Positions 56,586 to 64,000 of a stretch of 64,000 nucleotides of DNA are shown here, in pieces. How positions within the stretch are numbered: the first letter of the stretch is position 1; each line of letters opens with the position of its first letter. The notes under the pieces were generated by a model. That model did not search any database. It was not told the origin of the DNA and worked only from the letters and a program-made list of their open reading frames with translations. The stretch is taken from NCBI RefSeq assembly GCF_001866005.1, contig NZ_MLQR01000004.1:166458-230457 (forward strand). Direction: 5' to 3'. Source of the stretch: Anaerobacillus alkalilacustris (GTDB taxonomy: Bacteria; Bacillota; Bacilli; Bacillales; Anaerobacillaceae). Both the position numbers and the translations under genes were made by a program.

Positions 56586-59360
56586 ATGGTAAATGGTTAT
56601 TTTTCTATAGTCCTTCATGCCCACCTCCCCTATGTTAGACACCGGGAAGCTCACCGGCTAGAGGAACGATGGTTATTCGAGGCAATTACTGAAACGTACA
56701 TTCCTTTACTATGGAATTTAGCAGATCAAAAAAGATTGAACGCTTTAACAATCTCCTTTTCTACTCCTTTAATGGAAATGCTTTCTGATCCACTTATGCA
56801 AAGGAGATTTTTACTTAACATAGAGCGAACCGATCAACTTCTTCAAAAAGAAGAAAGTAGAGTAGAGATTAAAGAAGAGGAATTGCAACTTATTAACTTT
56901 TATAAAAAAAGAATCTTAAAAATAAAACAAACATTTTTAGAGTGGGATCAAAACCTATTAAAAGGCTTTAAGCATTATGCTTCAGAAGGAAAGATAGTGT
57001 GTATATGTAGTTCAGCAACACATGCTTTTTTACCTTATTTACAAACAAAAGAAGGAATTAGAGCTCAAATTTTGCATGGAATACAAACATTTGTTAGACA
57101 CTTTGACCATAAACCAAGAGGCTTTTGGTTACCAGAATGCGCCTTTACCCCAGGTATTGATCGAATTTTATTTGAAGAAGGTATTCGATATACTTTTGTC
57201 GATGAACATGCATTAAAATATGCAGATCCTGCACCATCAAAAGAAACGGGTGCTCCCATCTTTTCTCCACATGGTGTTATGTTGTTTCCAAGAAACTCAA
57301 TGCTATCGAATCAGGTGTGGAGCTCAGTGGATGGTTACCCAGGTGATAATGATTACCGAGAGTTTTATCGAGATATTGCTTATGATCGTGATTGGGATTA
57401 TATAAAACCTTTTATGCATGCTGAAGGTTTTCGTTATGATACTGGAGTGAAACTTTATCGCATTACAGGTTCAACTGATACTAAAGAATTTTATAACCGT
57501 ATAAATGCAATGAAAAAAGCGAAAGAGCATAGTATACATTTTACGAAATCAATCAAAAAGCATTTACATAATCATGAAGGGCAGTCTTTTCCACCTCATA
57601 TTATTGTAACTCCTTTTGATGCTGAACTACTGGGACATTGGTGGTTTGAAGGCCCTGATTGGCTAAATTATGTCTTAAATCAGAGTTGTTTAAATGAAAA
57701 TTTAATTACGCCTGAAGAATATTTAGATAGACATTACCAAGATATTGAAACAGCTCATGTATCTTTTAATACTTGGGGAAGAAAAGGTTATGGAGAAGTT
57801 TGGTTAAACCAAAAGAATAGTTGGGTATATAGATACTTACATCAAATTGAAAAAGATTTAGTTCATTATGTAACCGAAAACAAGGGGAAGTCCATTGAGT
57901 TTGACCGTTGTTTAAAACAAATGGTACGAGAGTGGATGTTAGCAACTAGTAGTGATTGGTCTTTTATTATTGATAGTGATAGTGCTACCGATTATGCTAA
58001 CAATCGAATAAAAGAACATATAATTAGGTACGAAAATTTAAAAACGTTATTAATAAATGAAAAAGTAAGTCACGAATTGTTAACAAAATTTGAGGCTGAA
58101 TTCCCATTTATTAAAGAAATTAATTTAAATGTCTTTATTTCAAAACATGATGAATATGTAATCAATAAAAGGCAAAATAAAAAAAATAAAAAAATGACTG
58201 TATTAATGTTAGTATGGGAATTTCCACCAATGCTAGTAGGTGGATTATCACGACACGTATATGACATTTCGAAGGTTCTTGTAAATCAAGGGTGCGAAAT
58301 TCACGTGGTTACTGCAGCAGTCGAAGGCCACCCAGATTACGAAGTTATGGATGAAATTCATGTTCACCGTGTTCAATGTTTACAACCTAAAGCTGAGGAT
58401 TTCTATCATTGGGTTGGCAGTTTAAATATTGCATTCTATGAGCACGTATTAGAATTGGCAAAAGGAATCCGGTTTGATATCATCCATGCCCATGATTGGT
58501 TAGTATGTGTTGCAGCAAAAGGTTTAAAACATCAATTAAATCTACCTCTGATAGCTACTATTCATGCAACCGAATATGGTCGAAATGGTGGCATTTATAC
58601 TCAACTTCAGAAAGATATTAGCCATAAAGAATGGGAGTTAACCTATGAGGCACAGAAAGTAATTGTTTGTAGTAAATATATGGAAGAAGAAGTCGTGAAA
58701 GTATTTAATTTACCTAAAAATAAAATTGAAATAATTCCAAATGGCGTTGATATTAAGATGATTTCAGGTGAGGGGAGTAAATGGAAGCAAAAGTATGGTT
58801 CAGAGAATGATATATTTATTTTTTCAGTAGGAAGAATAGTTAAGGAAAAAGGTTTTCAAACAATTATAGATGCCGCCCCAGCTATTATAGCCAAACATCC
58901 CAATGTAAAATTTATTATTGCGGGAAAAGGACCGTTATTGGAAGAATATAAAACTAAGGTTATTAATAAAGGGCTACAGAAAGTTATATATTTTATAGGG
59001 TTTATAGATGATCGATTAAGAAATGACATTCTTAACGGTTGTGATATATGTATCTTTCCTAGTTATTATGAACCGTTTGGAATAGTAGCGTTAGAAGGGA
59101 TGGTTGCTGGGAAACCAACAATTGTTTCGGATACAGGGGGACTAAGTGAAATTGTAACACACAGAGAAAATGGTTTAAAAATTTTTCCCAATAATGTTCA
59201 AAGCCTCACGACTCAAGTATTAACTTGTATAGAAGACGAAAAGCTTGCTCAGAAAATTGCTCAAAATGGTAAGAAACTTGCTGTGAAAAAGTATAACTGG
59301 AATAGTTTAGCCAAAAGTACTGTAGCTATTTACAAAACTAGTTTGAAACAAATTGAGTGA
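56586..59360 (+). CDS. Fusion of GH57 alpha-glucan branching enzyme-like domain and GT4 glycosyltransferase
   Basis: The 924-residue protein has two enzymes in one chain. Residues about 1-520 form a GH57/DUF1957 module (YFSIVLHAHLPYVRH; GFWLPECAFTPGID with the nucleophile glutamate near 184; TPFDAELLGHWWFEGPDWL with the catalytic aspartate near 344). After a Lys-rich linker, residues about 535-920 form a GT4 glycosyltransferase (LVWEFPPMLVGGLSRHVYD; GRIVKEKGF; EPFGIVALEGMVAGKP with the EX7E pair). It plausibly extends and branches an intracellular alpha-glucan. GTAAGGAG precedes the ATG. The next gene overlaps its stop region with a start at 59378. Confidence 0.9.
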   Translation: MVNGYFSIVLHAHLPYVRHREAHRLEERWLFEAITETYIPLLWNLADQKRLNALTISFSTPLMEMLSDPLMQRRFLLNIERTDQLLQKEESRVEIKEEELQLINFYKKRILKIKQTFLEWDQNLLKGFKHYASEGKIVCICSSATHAFLPYLQTKEGIRAQILHGIQTFVRHFDHKPRGFWLPECAFTPGIDRILFEEGIRYTFVDEHALKYADPAPSKETGAPIFSPHGVMLFPRNSMLSNQVWSSVDGYPGDNDYREFYRDIAYDRDWDYIKPFMHAEGFRYDTGVKLYRITGSTDTKEFYNRINAMKKAKEHSIHFTKSIKKHLHNHEGQSFPPHIIVTPFDAELLGHWWFEGPDWLNYVLNQSCLNENLITPEEYLDRHYQDIETAHVSFNTWGRKGYGEVWLNQKNSWVYRYLHQIEKDLVHYVTENKGKSIEFDRCLKQMVREWMLATSSDWSFIIDSDSATDYANNRIKEHIIRYENLKTLLINEKVSHELLTKFEAEFPFIKEINLNVFISKHDEYVINKRQNKKNKKMTVLMLVWEFPPMLVGGLSRHVYDISKVLVNQGCEIHVVTAAVEGHPDYEVMDEIHVHRVQCLQPKAEDFYHWVGSLNIAFYEHVLELAKGIRFDIIHAHDWLVCVAAKGLKHQLNLPLIATIHATEYGRNGGIYTQLQKDISHKEWELTYEAQKVIVCSKYMEEEVVKVFNLPKNKIEIIPNGVDIKMISGEGSKWKQKYGSENDIFIFSVGRIVKEKGFQTIIDAAPAIIAKHPNVKFIIAGKGPLLEEYKTKVINKGLQKVIYFIGFIDDRLRNDILNGCDICIFPSYYEPFGIVALEGMVAGKPTIVSDTGGLSEIVTHRENGLKIFPNNVQSLTTQVLTCIEDEKLAQKIAQNGKKLAVKKYNWNSLAKSTVAIYKTSLKQIE

Positions 59361-59377
59361 ATTGGAGGAATCAATAC

Positions 59378-61789
59378 ATGAAAGGTGTGATCATGGCTGG
59401 TGGGAAAGGAACACGACTTCGCCCACTAACTTGTAATATTCCAAAACCAATGGTTCCGCTCGTCCATAAACCTGTGATGGAATATTCTATTGAGTTGTTA
59501 AAAAAATATGGCATTACTGAAATTGCAGTGACTCTTCAATACTTACCTGATGTTATTAAAGATTATTTTGGTGATGGTCGTCGTCATGGAGTGAAATTAC
59601 ATTATTTCTATGAAACAACTCCTTTAGGAACAGCTGGAAGCATTAAGAATGCTGAGGCTTTTCTGGATGAACGCTTTATTGTAATTAGTGGTGATGGTCT
59701 TACCGATTTTAACCTTGTCAAAGGTATTAAGTTTCATGAGGAAAAAGGTGCGTTGACAACAATTTTTATGAAACCAGTAGATTTCCCTCAAGAATTTGGT
59801 GTGGTTATGACAAATGAAAATGATGAAATTATCCGATTTCTAGAAAAGCCAAGATGGAATGAAGTTTTTTCCGACACAGTTAATACTGGGATTTATGTAT
59901 TAGAGCCTGAAATATTACAATACCTAGAAGAGGGTGTTCCTACCGATTTTAGCCATGATCTGTTTCCGTTTTTAATGAAAGAAAAAAAGGCAATTTACGG
60001 ATATAAAGCAGAAGGTTATTGGTCTGATGTAGGAAATTTAGGTTCATATAGGCAAACGCAATTTGACATGTTGAATAAAAAGGTCAATGTACGCCTACCT
60101 GGAAAAGAAATAAAAAAGGGTATTTGGGTTGGTAAAGATGTAATTGTCGAAGAGGGCGTGCATCTAAAGGGTCCACTTTCAATAGGTGATGGAACTGTTA
60201 TTCGAACCGGTGCTAAAGTAGATTGCAATACAATTATTGGAGGTGATTCCATATTATCGACAAATTGTTCTTTAAAGCACTCGATACTATGGAACGATAT
60301 ATATGTAGGTGATAGTAGTGAATTAAGAGGGACAACAATTTGCAAAGGAACTAAATTAGAGTATTCAGTTTCGCTTTTTGAAGCTTCTGTTGTTGGGGAA
60401 CATTGTATTTTAGCCTCAAATTCAGTAATAAAACCAGAAGTTAAGGTTTGGCCTAACAAAGGAATAGAAGAAGAAGCTATTGTTCATACATCCTTAATTT
60501 GGGGTAAAAAAGTAACAAAGTCTTTGTTTAATGGCCGAGGGATCTCAGGTTTGGCAAATGTGGAAATAACCCCAGATTTCATTGCAAGATTAGCTGCCGC
60601 ATATGGTGCAATATTACCTCATGGCGGGAAAGTAATCTTAGGCTCAGATAGCTATTCTATCACCAACCTCATTAAATCATCTTTCCAAACAGGAGTCTTA
60701 TCTGCTGGAATTCATACCGTTGACGTAGGGAATACGATTGGACCTGTTGTTCGGTACCTTGTGGAAAAAGGAGAGGTAATTGGTGGTGTATACTTTCGAT
60801 TTGAAAACCGTAATAATGAGAAGCAGATTTCGCTAGAATTTTATGATCATAATGGTTATCCTATCAGTGCGATCGTAGAAAGAAAGATTGAGAATGCTTT
60901 TTGGCAAGAAGATTACAGAAGAGCATCTTTCGATAGAATCGGTAGCTCTACAGTAATGAAAAACGCAGAGGAAAACTATATTCAAAGGTTGATAAGCTTT
61001 GTAAGGGTAAATCAAATAAGGAAAGCAAAAGTAAAAGTGGTAATTGATTATGACCAATGCAAACACTTTTATTTTATTGATAGATTACTTAAAGAGTTGA
61101 ATTGTGAAATTTACAGAGCTCCGAAAAATAAAACTGTAGTTGAAGTTGCAAAATATGTAAAAAAAGTTAAGGCTGATATTGGGATCTTAATTGGAGAAAC
61201 GGGTGAATATTTAAAAATAGTTTCTGATGATGGGACGATTTTAGAAGAAGAGACAATATTAGCTCTATATGTCATGCTTCATTTTTATCGAAATAAAGGT
61301 GGAATAATGGCTATCCCAATTCACGGTAATAGCGAAATAGAGAGTTTAGCTAACCGCTTAGGGGGCGAAATTATTCGAACAAAAGCTAACCCAAGGTCAA
61401 TTATGAAACAAGATGGTACAGTATTTAATTTCTTATTTGATGCTCAATATGCTTTTATTCATGTACTAGAAATTATTGTGTTAAAAAGGAAAGTAATATC
61501 TGAAATAACAAAGCATTTACCATGTGTTTCTTTATCACGTGAATCTGTTCCTTGTCCCAAAACAGCTAAAGGATTAGTGATGCGAATGTTAATGCAAGAA
61601 AATAGTTCTAAAAACATTGAATTGTTAGATGGAATAAAAGTATATCATCCTGAAGGTGGATGGACATTAATTTTACCAGATAATGAAAAACCAATTTTCA
61701 CGATTTACTCACAAGCAAAAGATATCAAAGACGCTAAACTACTTTCGTCAAATTACGTCAAAAAAATTCAAAATTTTCAAAAGTTTTAG
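59378..61789 (+). CDS. Sugar nucleotidyltransferase fused to left-handed beta helix and degenerate phosphohexomutase domain
   Basis: The 803-residue protein starts MKGVIMAGGKGTRLRPLTCN. Residues 1-235 form an NDP-sugar pyrophosphorylase (GGKGTRLRP, NTGIYVLEP) and about 245-370 form hexapeptide repeats. About 380-800 resembles a phosphomannomutase/phosphoglucomutase. The mutase part lacks the TASHNP phosphoserine loop (GVYFRFENRNNEKQ in its place, about 468-481) and the DGDxDR magnesium loop (IGILIGETGEYLKIV, about 600-614), so it is probably not a mutase. It likely supplies an NDP-sugar for the preceding glycosyltransferase. The ATG follows TTGGAGGAA. Confidence 0.87.
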   Translation: MKGVIMAGGKGTRLRPLTCNIPKPMVPLVHKPVMEYSIELLKKYGITEIAVTLQYLPDVIKDYFGDGRRHGVKLHYFYETTPLGTAGSIKNAEAFLDERFIVISGDGLTDFNLVKGIKFHEEKGALTTIFMKPVDFPQEFGVVMTNENDEIIRFLEKPRWNEVFSDTVNTGIYVLEPEILQYLEEGVPTDFSHDLFPFLMKEKKAIYGYKAEGYWSDVGNLGSYRQTQFDMLNKKVNVRLPGKEIKKGIWVGKDVIVEEGVHLKGPLSIGDGTVIRTGAKVDCNTIIGGDSILSTNCSLKHSILWNDIYVGDSSELRGTTICKGTKLEYSVSLFEASVVGEHCILASNSVIKPEVKVWPNKGIEEEAIVHTSLIWGKKVTKSLFNGRGISGLANVEITPDFIARLAAAYGAILPHGGKVILGSDSYSITNLIKSSFQTGVLSAGIHTVDVGNTIGPVVRYLVEKGEVIGGVYFRFENRNNEKQISLEFYDHNGYPISAIVERKIENAFWQEDYRRASFDRIGSSTVMKNAEENYIQRLISFVRVNQIRKAKVKVVIDYDQCKHFYFIDRLLKELNCEIYRAPKNKTVVEVAKYVKKVKADIGILIGETGEYLKIVSDDGTILEEETILALYVMLHFYRNKGGIMAIPIHGNSEIESLANRLGGEIIRTKANPRSIMKQDGTVFNFLFDAQYAFIHVLEIIVLKRKVISEITKHLPCVSLSRESVPCPKTAKGLVMRMLMQENSSKNIELLDGIKVYHPEGGWTLILPDNEKPIFTIYSQAKDIKDAKLLSSNYVKKIQNFQKF

Positions 61790-61809
61790 CGGGTGGTGTT
61801 AGTAAGACA

Positions 61810-62418
61810 ATGAAGCAGAGGTCTCAATACTATAATGAAGAAATTGAAATAGTAAAATACGGTGTTTGGATTGATGGACATTTTACTTGGTTAGATAGCT
61901 GGAGTTGTCAGTATAAAGAAGATAAAATTATATATGAAAACAATAACATGAACCTAATAATTAGTCTTCAAGTAATTTATAGAGAAAAAACCATTTTGCA
62001 AGAAATGACGTTTCGTAATTTAAATTGTGATACTCGACAGATAAAAGTTTTTTGTAATCCTTTATTTTCAAAAAAAAATGATAAGAAAATAACCTTTTTT
62101 GCACCTATTCTTCAAGCTATGGTTCATAATGTAGATGGGTATTACTTTCTATTAAATGGGCGACTAAAAAGAAGAGGGATTGTTCAATATTGTACAAATT
62201 TTGATGAGACTGATTGTCTACAAAACGGAACAATTTTTATGCAACCATTTTCATTAAGAAGCTCAAAAAGTATCTATAGTTTAGAAGGAGAAATGGATGC
62301 TAAAGAGGAAATTAAAGTATATTTTTGGCAATGTAGTGGAAGCTCCAAGTATGAAATTATGAAAAAAAATCGATTTATTCAATTAAACTTACCGAATGAA
62401 ACGGAATTTGGAACGTGA
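61810..62418 (+). CDS. Orphan protein, last gene of the glucan cluster
   Basis: The 202-residue soluble protein is rich in beta strands and aromatic residues (YGVWIDGHFTWLDSWSCQYK; FFAPILQAMVHNVDGYYFLL). There is no signal peptide or membrane helix. The first half (EIVKYGVWIDG..., QEMTFRNLNCDTRQIKVFCN) vaguely recalls N-terminal beta-sandwiches of glucoamylase-like or debranching enzymes, but I do not recognise a family. It follows the nucleotidyltransferase gene by 20 bp and is probably co-transcribed. GCGGGTGG is the weak ribosome site. Confidence 0.65.
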   Translation: MKQRSQYYNEEIEIVKYGVWIDGHFTWLDSWSCQYKEDKIIYENNNMNLIISLQVIYREKTILQEMTFRNLNCDTRQIKVFCNPLFSKKNDKKITFFAPILQAMVHNVDGYYFLLNGRLKRRGIVQYCTNFDETDCLQNGTIFMQPFSLRSSKSIYSLEGEMDAKEEIKVYFWQCSGSSKYEIMKKNRFIQLNLPNETEFGT

Positions 62419-62570
62419 AATCCTTATTCAGGTAAAAATGATAATTTTTTTCATTTTTATTAAGTGAAGTCGAAGTCTATCCTTGCTAGTCCTTTATATT
62501 ATACTTATGTTTGCCTTCCCTAACGCGATCGAATGATTGTAAATCCCCACTTTACCGTTTAAAGAAATGC

Positions 62571-62599
62571 TTGATTGTTTAGGGGAATTTTGCTATTAT
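62571..62599 (+). promoter_or_regulatory. SigA-type promoter of rpmG
   Basis: TTGATT, 17 nt, TATTAT, about 45 nt before the start codon. Confidence 0.65.
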
Positions 62600-62642
62600 T
62601 TAAAAGTATGATTGAAGTAAAGCATGTTTGGAGGGAAGAAGA

Positions 62643-62792
62643 ATGCGTGTAAATATTACATTAGCTTGTACAGAAACTGGTGATCGTAATTACATCACTA
62701 CTAAAAATAAACGTAATAACCCAGATCGTCTTGAGTTAAAAAAATACAGCCCGAGACTAAAGAAATATACTTTGCATCGCGAAACTAAGTAA
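62643..62792 (+). CDS. rpmG: Ribosomal protein bL33, cysteine-poor (zinc-independent) form
   Basis: The 49-residue protein begins [20 protein letters not shown] and ends [10 protein letters not shown], clearly L33. Zinc-binding L33 has two CxxC pairs. Here the first pair is reduced to CTET and the second is replaced by KKYSPRL, leaving one cysteine at position 9. This is the C-minus form that does not bind zinc. TTGGAGGG precedes the ATG. The terminator begins at the stop codon. Confidence 0.95.
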   Translation: MRVNITLACTETGDRNYITTKNKRNNPDRLELKKYSPRLKKYTLHRETK

Positions 62793-62818
62793 GCAGATCT
62801 TTCTGCTTACTTTTTTTT
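62788..62818 (+). terminator. Terminator after rpmG
   Basis: Stem AGTAAGCAGA / TCTGCTTACT followed by TTTTTTT. Confidence 0.9.
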
Positions 62819-62822
62819 ACAT

Positions 62823-63110
62823 AATCAGAATTTATAAATTTCTAACTTGGAAACTGTCTAGCTTCAGCGCCTACGATCTCGGTCACTTCAGTCAAGCAAC
62901 TGACTTCAATAACTACTTGAATAACGTCTCTGAATAGCTTCATGCAGCTTTGCTCCTGCGGTTACTCGTCGCACGAAAACAATTGCTCCTGCGGTTACTC
63001 GTCGCACAAAACACTGCTTCGAGGAAGCTTAATACGAAGCAGCTTTGCGACGAGCAAACGGAGTGGCACAGGAGCAGCTGCTCGTGACCAAGGCGCTTGC
63101 GCTTTTCTTG
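62823..63110 (+). repeat. Family A repeat, copy 11 (two beta units and one alpha unit)
   Basis: Left end CAGCGCCTACGATCTCGGTC, medium core, two beta units (62951-63011) and, nearer the right end, one alpha unit in complement (about 63052-63086). It ends GGCGCTTGCGCTTTTCTTG. It shows the same order of alpha and beta parts as copy 1. Confidence 0.92.
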
Positions 63111-63114
63111 AAGT

Positions 63115-63374
63115 ATCAGAATTAATAAATTTCTAACTTGAAAACTGTCTAGCTCCAGGCGCCATCGGCTCGATCACTTCAGACAAGCAACGGACTTCAA
63201 TTACTGCTTGAGATACTTCGTCGATTAGCCTCATGCAGTTTTGCTTCGAGGAAGCTTGCTACGAAGCTATGCTAGAAGACGCAGAAGCACATAGATTTCG
63301 GTCAAAAAACCCGACCGCTACGAGCAGGTCTTCCAGTGTTTGTCGCCGATAGGCGGGCGCCTTGCGCTTTTTCT
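63115..63374 (+). repeat. Family A repeat, copy 12 (type I ends)
   Basis: Left CCAGGCGCCATCGGCTCGAT, medium core without 34-bp units, right GCCGATAGGCGGGCGCCTTG. Direct neighbour of copy 11, 4 bp apart. 63375-63533 beyond it is non-coding and probably includes the IS110 end. Confidence 0.92.
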
Positions 63375-63463
63375 GTGAAAATAAAAAAGCTAAAGTCGTG
63401 TTATTAAGGAAGTAGGTTAGGCTTGAAAGAACTTTTTAAACAAAAAAGGCAATAGGAAATAAA

Positions 63464-63498
63464 GGGTGCTTACAATGTTTTTTTTAAGACACCCCTAA
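63464..63498 (-). terminator. Terminator-like hairpin at the IS110 3' side
   Basis: GGGTGCTTA / TAAGACACCC flanks a T-rich loop, about 36 nt beyond the transposase stop codon. Confidence 0.4.
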
Positions 63499-63533
63499 CA
63501 GCATATTCGTTCATAGTTACTAGTTATTTAGGT

Positions 63534-64000
63534 AATCCGGGTTCTGAATAATTCTGCTTATTGAGTAGTAACGTGTATATAATTCTTAGAACTTTATGTG
63601 CAATTGCTTGTAAAGCCTTTTTCTTTCCTCTTCTTGCAGAGAGAGTCCAAAAAACTGATGACATAGCTGTTTTCCTTGATCTTGATATTGCCCAGGCTAC
63701 TTCACAAAGTGCTGTTTTTATATGTGGGTTTCCTTGAATGTTTTTAGAACTTTTTTTTTACCAGCACTTTCATTGTTTCCAGGACTTACTCCTGCCCATG
63801 ATGCAAGGTGTCTTGAGGAAGGAAATTGAGTCATGTCTGTACCAATTTCGGCAATAATGCTGGCCACAGTATGATCTTTGATACCTGGTATAGTTAGAAG
63901 TATCTCTTTATCTTCCTGGTAATTTTGAAGGAGAAGTTCAATTTGTTTTTCTAAGTCTTGAATTGATTTTTCTAAAAACTCTATATGGTGCCAAGAACAT
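63534..64000 (-). mobile_element. IS110-family transposase, C-terminal part, frameshifted, running off the window
   Basis: On the minus strand one frame reads a coiled-coil (SIQDLEKQIELLLQNY) and the transposase_20 domain (LLTIPGIKDHTVASIIAEIG ... LASWAGVSPGNNESAGKKK). A second frame continues SSKNIQGNPHIKTALCEVAW ... RRGKKKALQAIAHKVLRIIY to the stop at 63534. The two meet at a run of nine A; a tenth A would join them. IS110 enzymes have a DEDD N-terminal domain, which is outside the window. Confidence 0.88.

Noticed and set aside
62530..62552. Zur box before rpmG (ATCGAATGATTGTAAAT)
   Set aside because: It fits only if one base is missing from the consensus; the flanking half-site bases do not match.

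Overview
This is a low-GC Bacillaceae chromosome segment from a spore-former. Gene order follows the Bacillus subtilis yqeW-rpsU-yqeY ... sodA-yqgE-pbpA region almost gene for gene. Sporulation genes (yqfC, yqfD), SigA, CcpN/PpsR, FloA and a SigW-type promoter all fit. I cannot name the species; the GH57-GT4 glucan cluster and the abundant intergenic repeats suggest an Alkalihalobacillus- or Anaerobacillus-like lineage, but that is inference.

Layout. 1-5.2 kb: Na/Pi cotransporter end, rpsU-yqeY, and a SigW-type nfeD-floA-yqfB operon. 5.3-6.0 kb: a large repeat containing a 34-bp tandem array. 6.1-18.5 kb: yqfCD, phoH, pgpH, ybeY, dgkA, DUF502, cdd, era, yqzL, recO, ccpN, ppsR and a frameshifted yqxD. 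glyQS, expected between recO and ccpN, is absent and two repeats sit there. 18.6-29.5 kb: dnaG-sigA, trmK-yqfO, ispH, a CarD-like gene, yqfQ, cshB, nfo, yqfT. 29.6-37.7 kb: a metal and polyphosphate block, made of mntBC behind a MntR-like operator, ppx-ppk on the opposite strand, and znuCB-zur. 38-47.8 kb: yqfW, yqfX, ispG, yqfZ, an MFS carrier, a DUF1002 protein, a short NfeD protein, DUF1189 and a second Na/Pi cotransporter. 48.1-48.55 kb: five tRNA genes. 48.7-54.8 kb: an HesB-like protein, uppP, sodA, yqgE, pbpA. 55.9-62.4 kb: an accessory cluster that looks like alpha-glucan synthesis. 62.6 kb to the end: cysteine-poor L33, two repeats and a frameshifted IS110 transposase end.

The most unusual content is not coding. 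At least twelve copies of a modular repeat (about 55-720 bp) occupy intergenic gaps. They share constant ends, two exchangeable kinds of matched inverted termini, and an internal 34-bp cassette present in 0 to 12 copies. Two further families of structured solo elements resemble IS200/IS605 ends. Among genes, the best candidate for something new is the DUF4912 / GH57-GT4 fusion / nucleotidyltransferase-pseudomutase / orphan-protein cluster.
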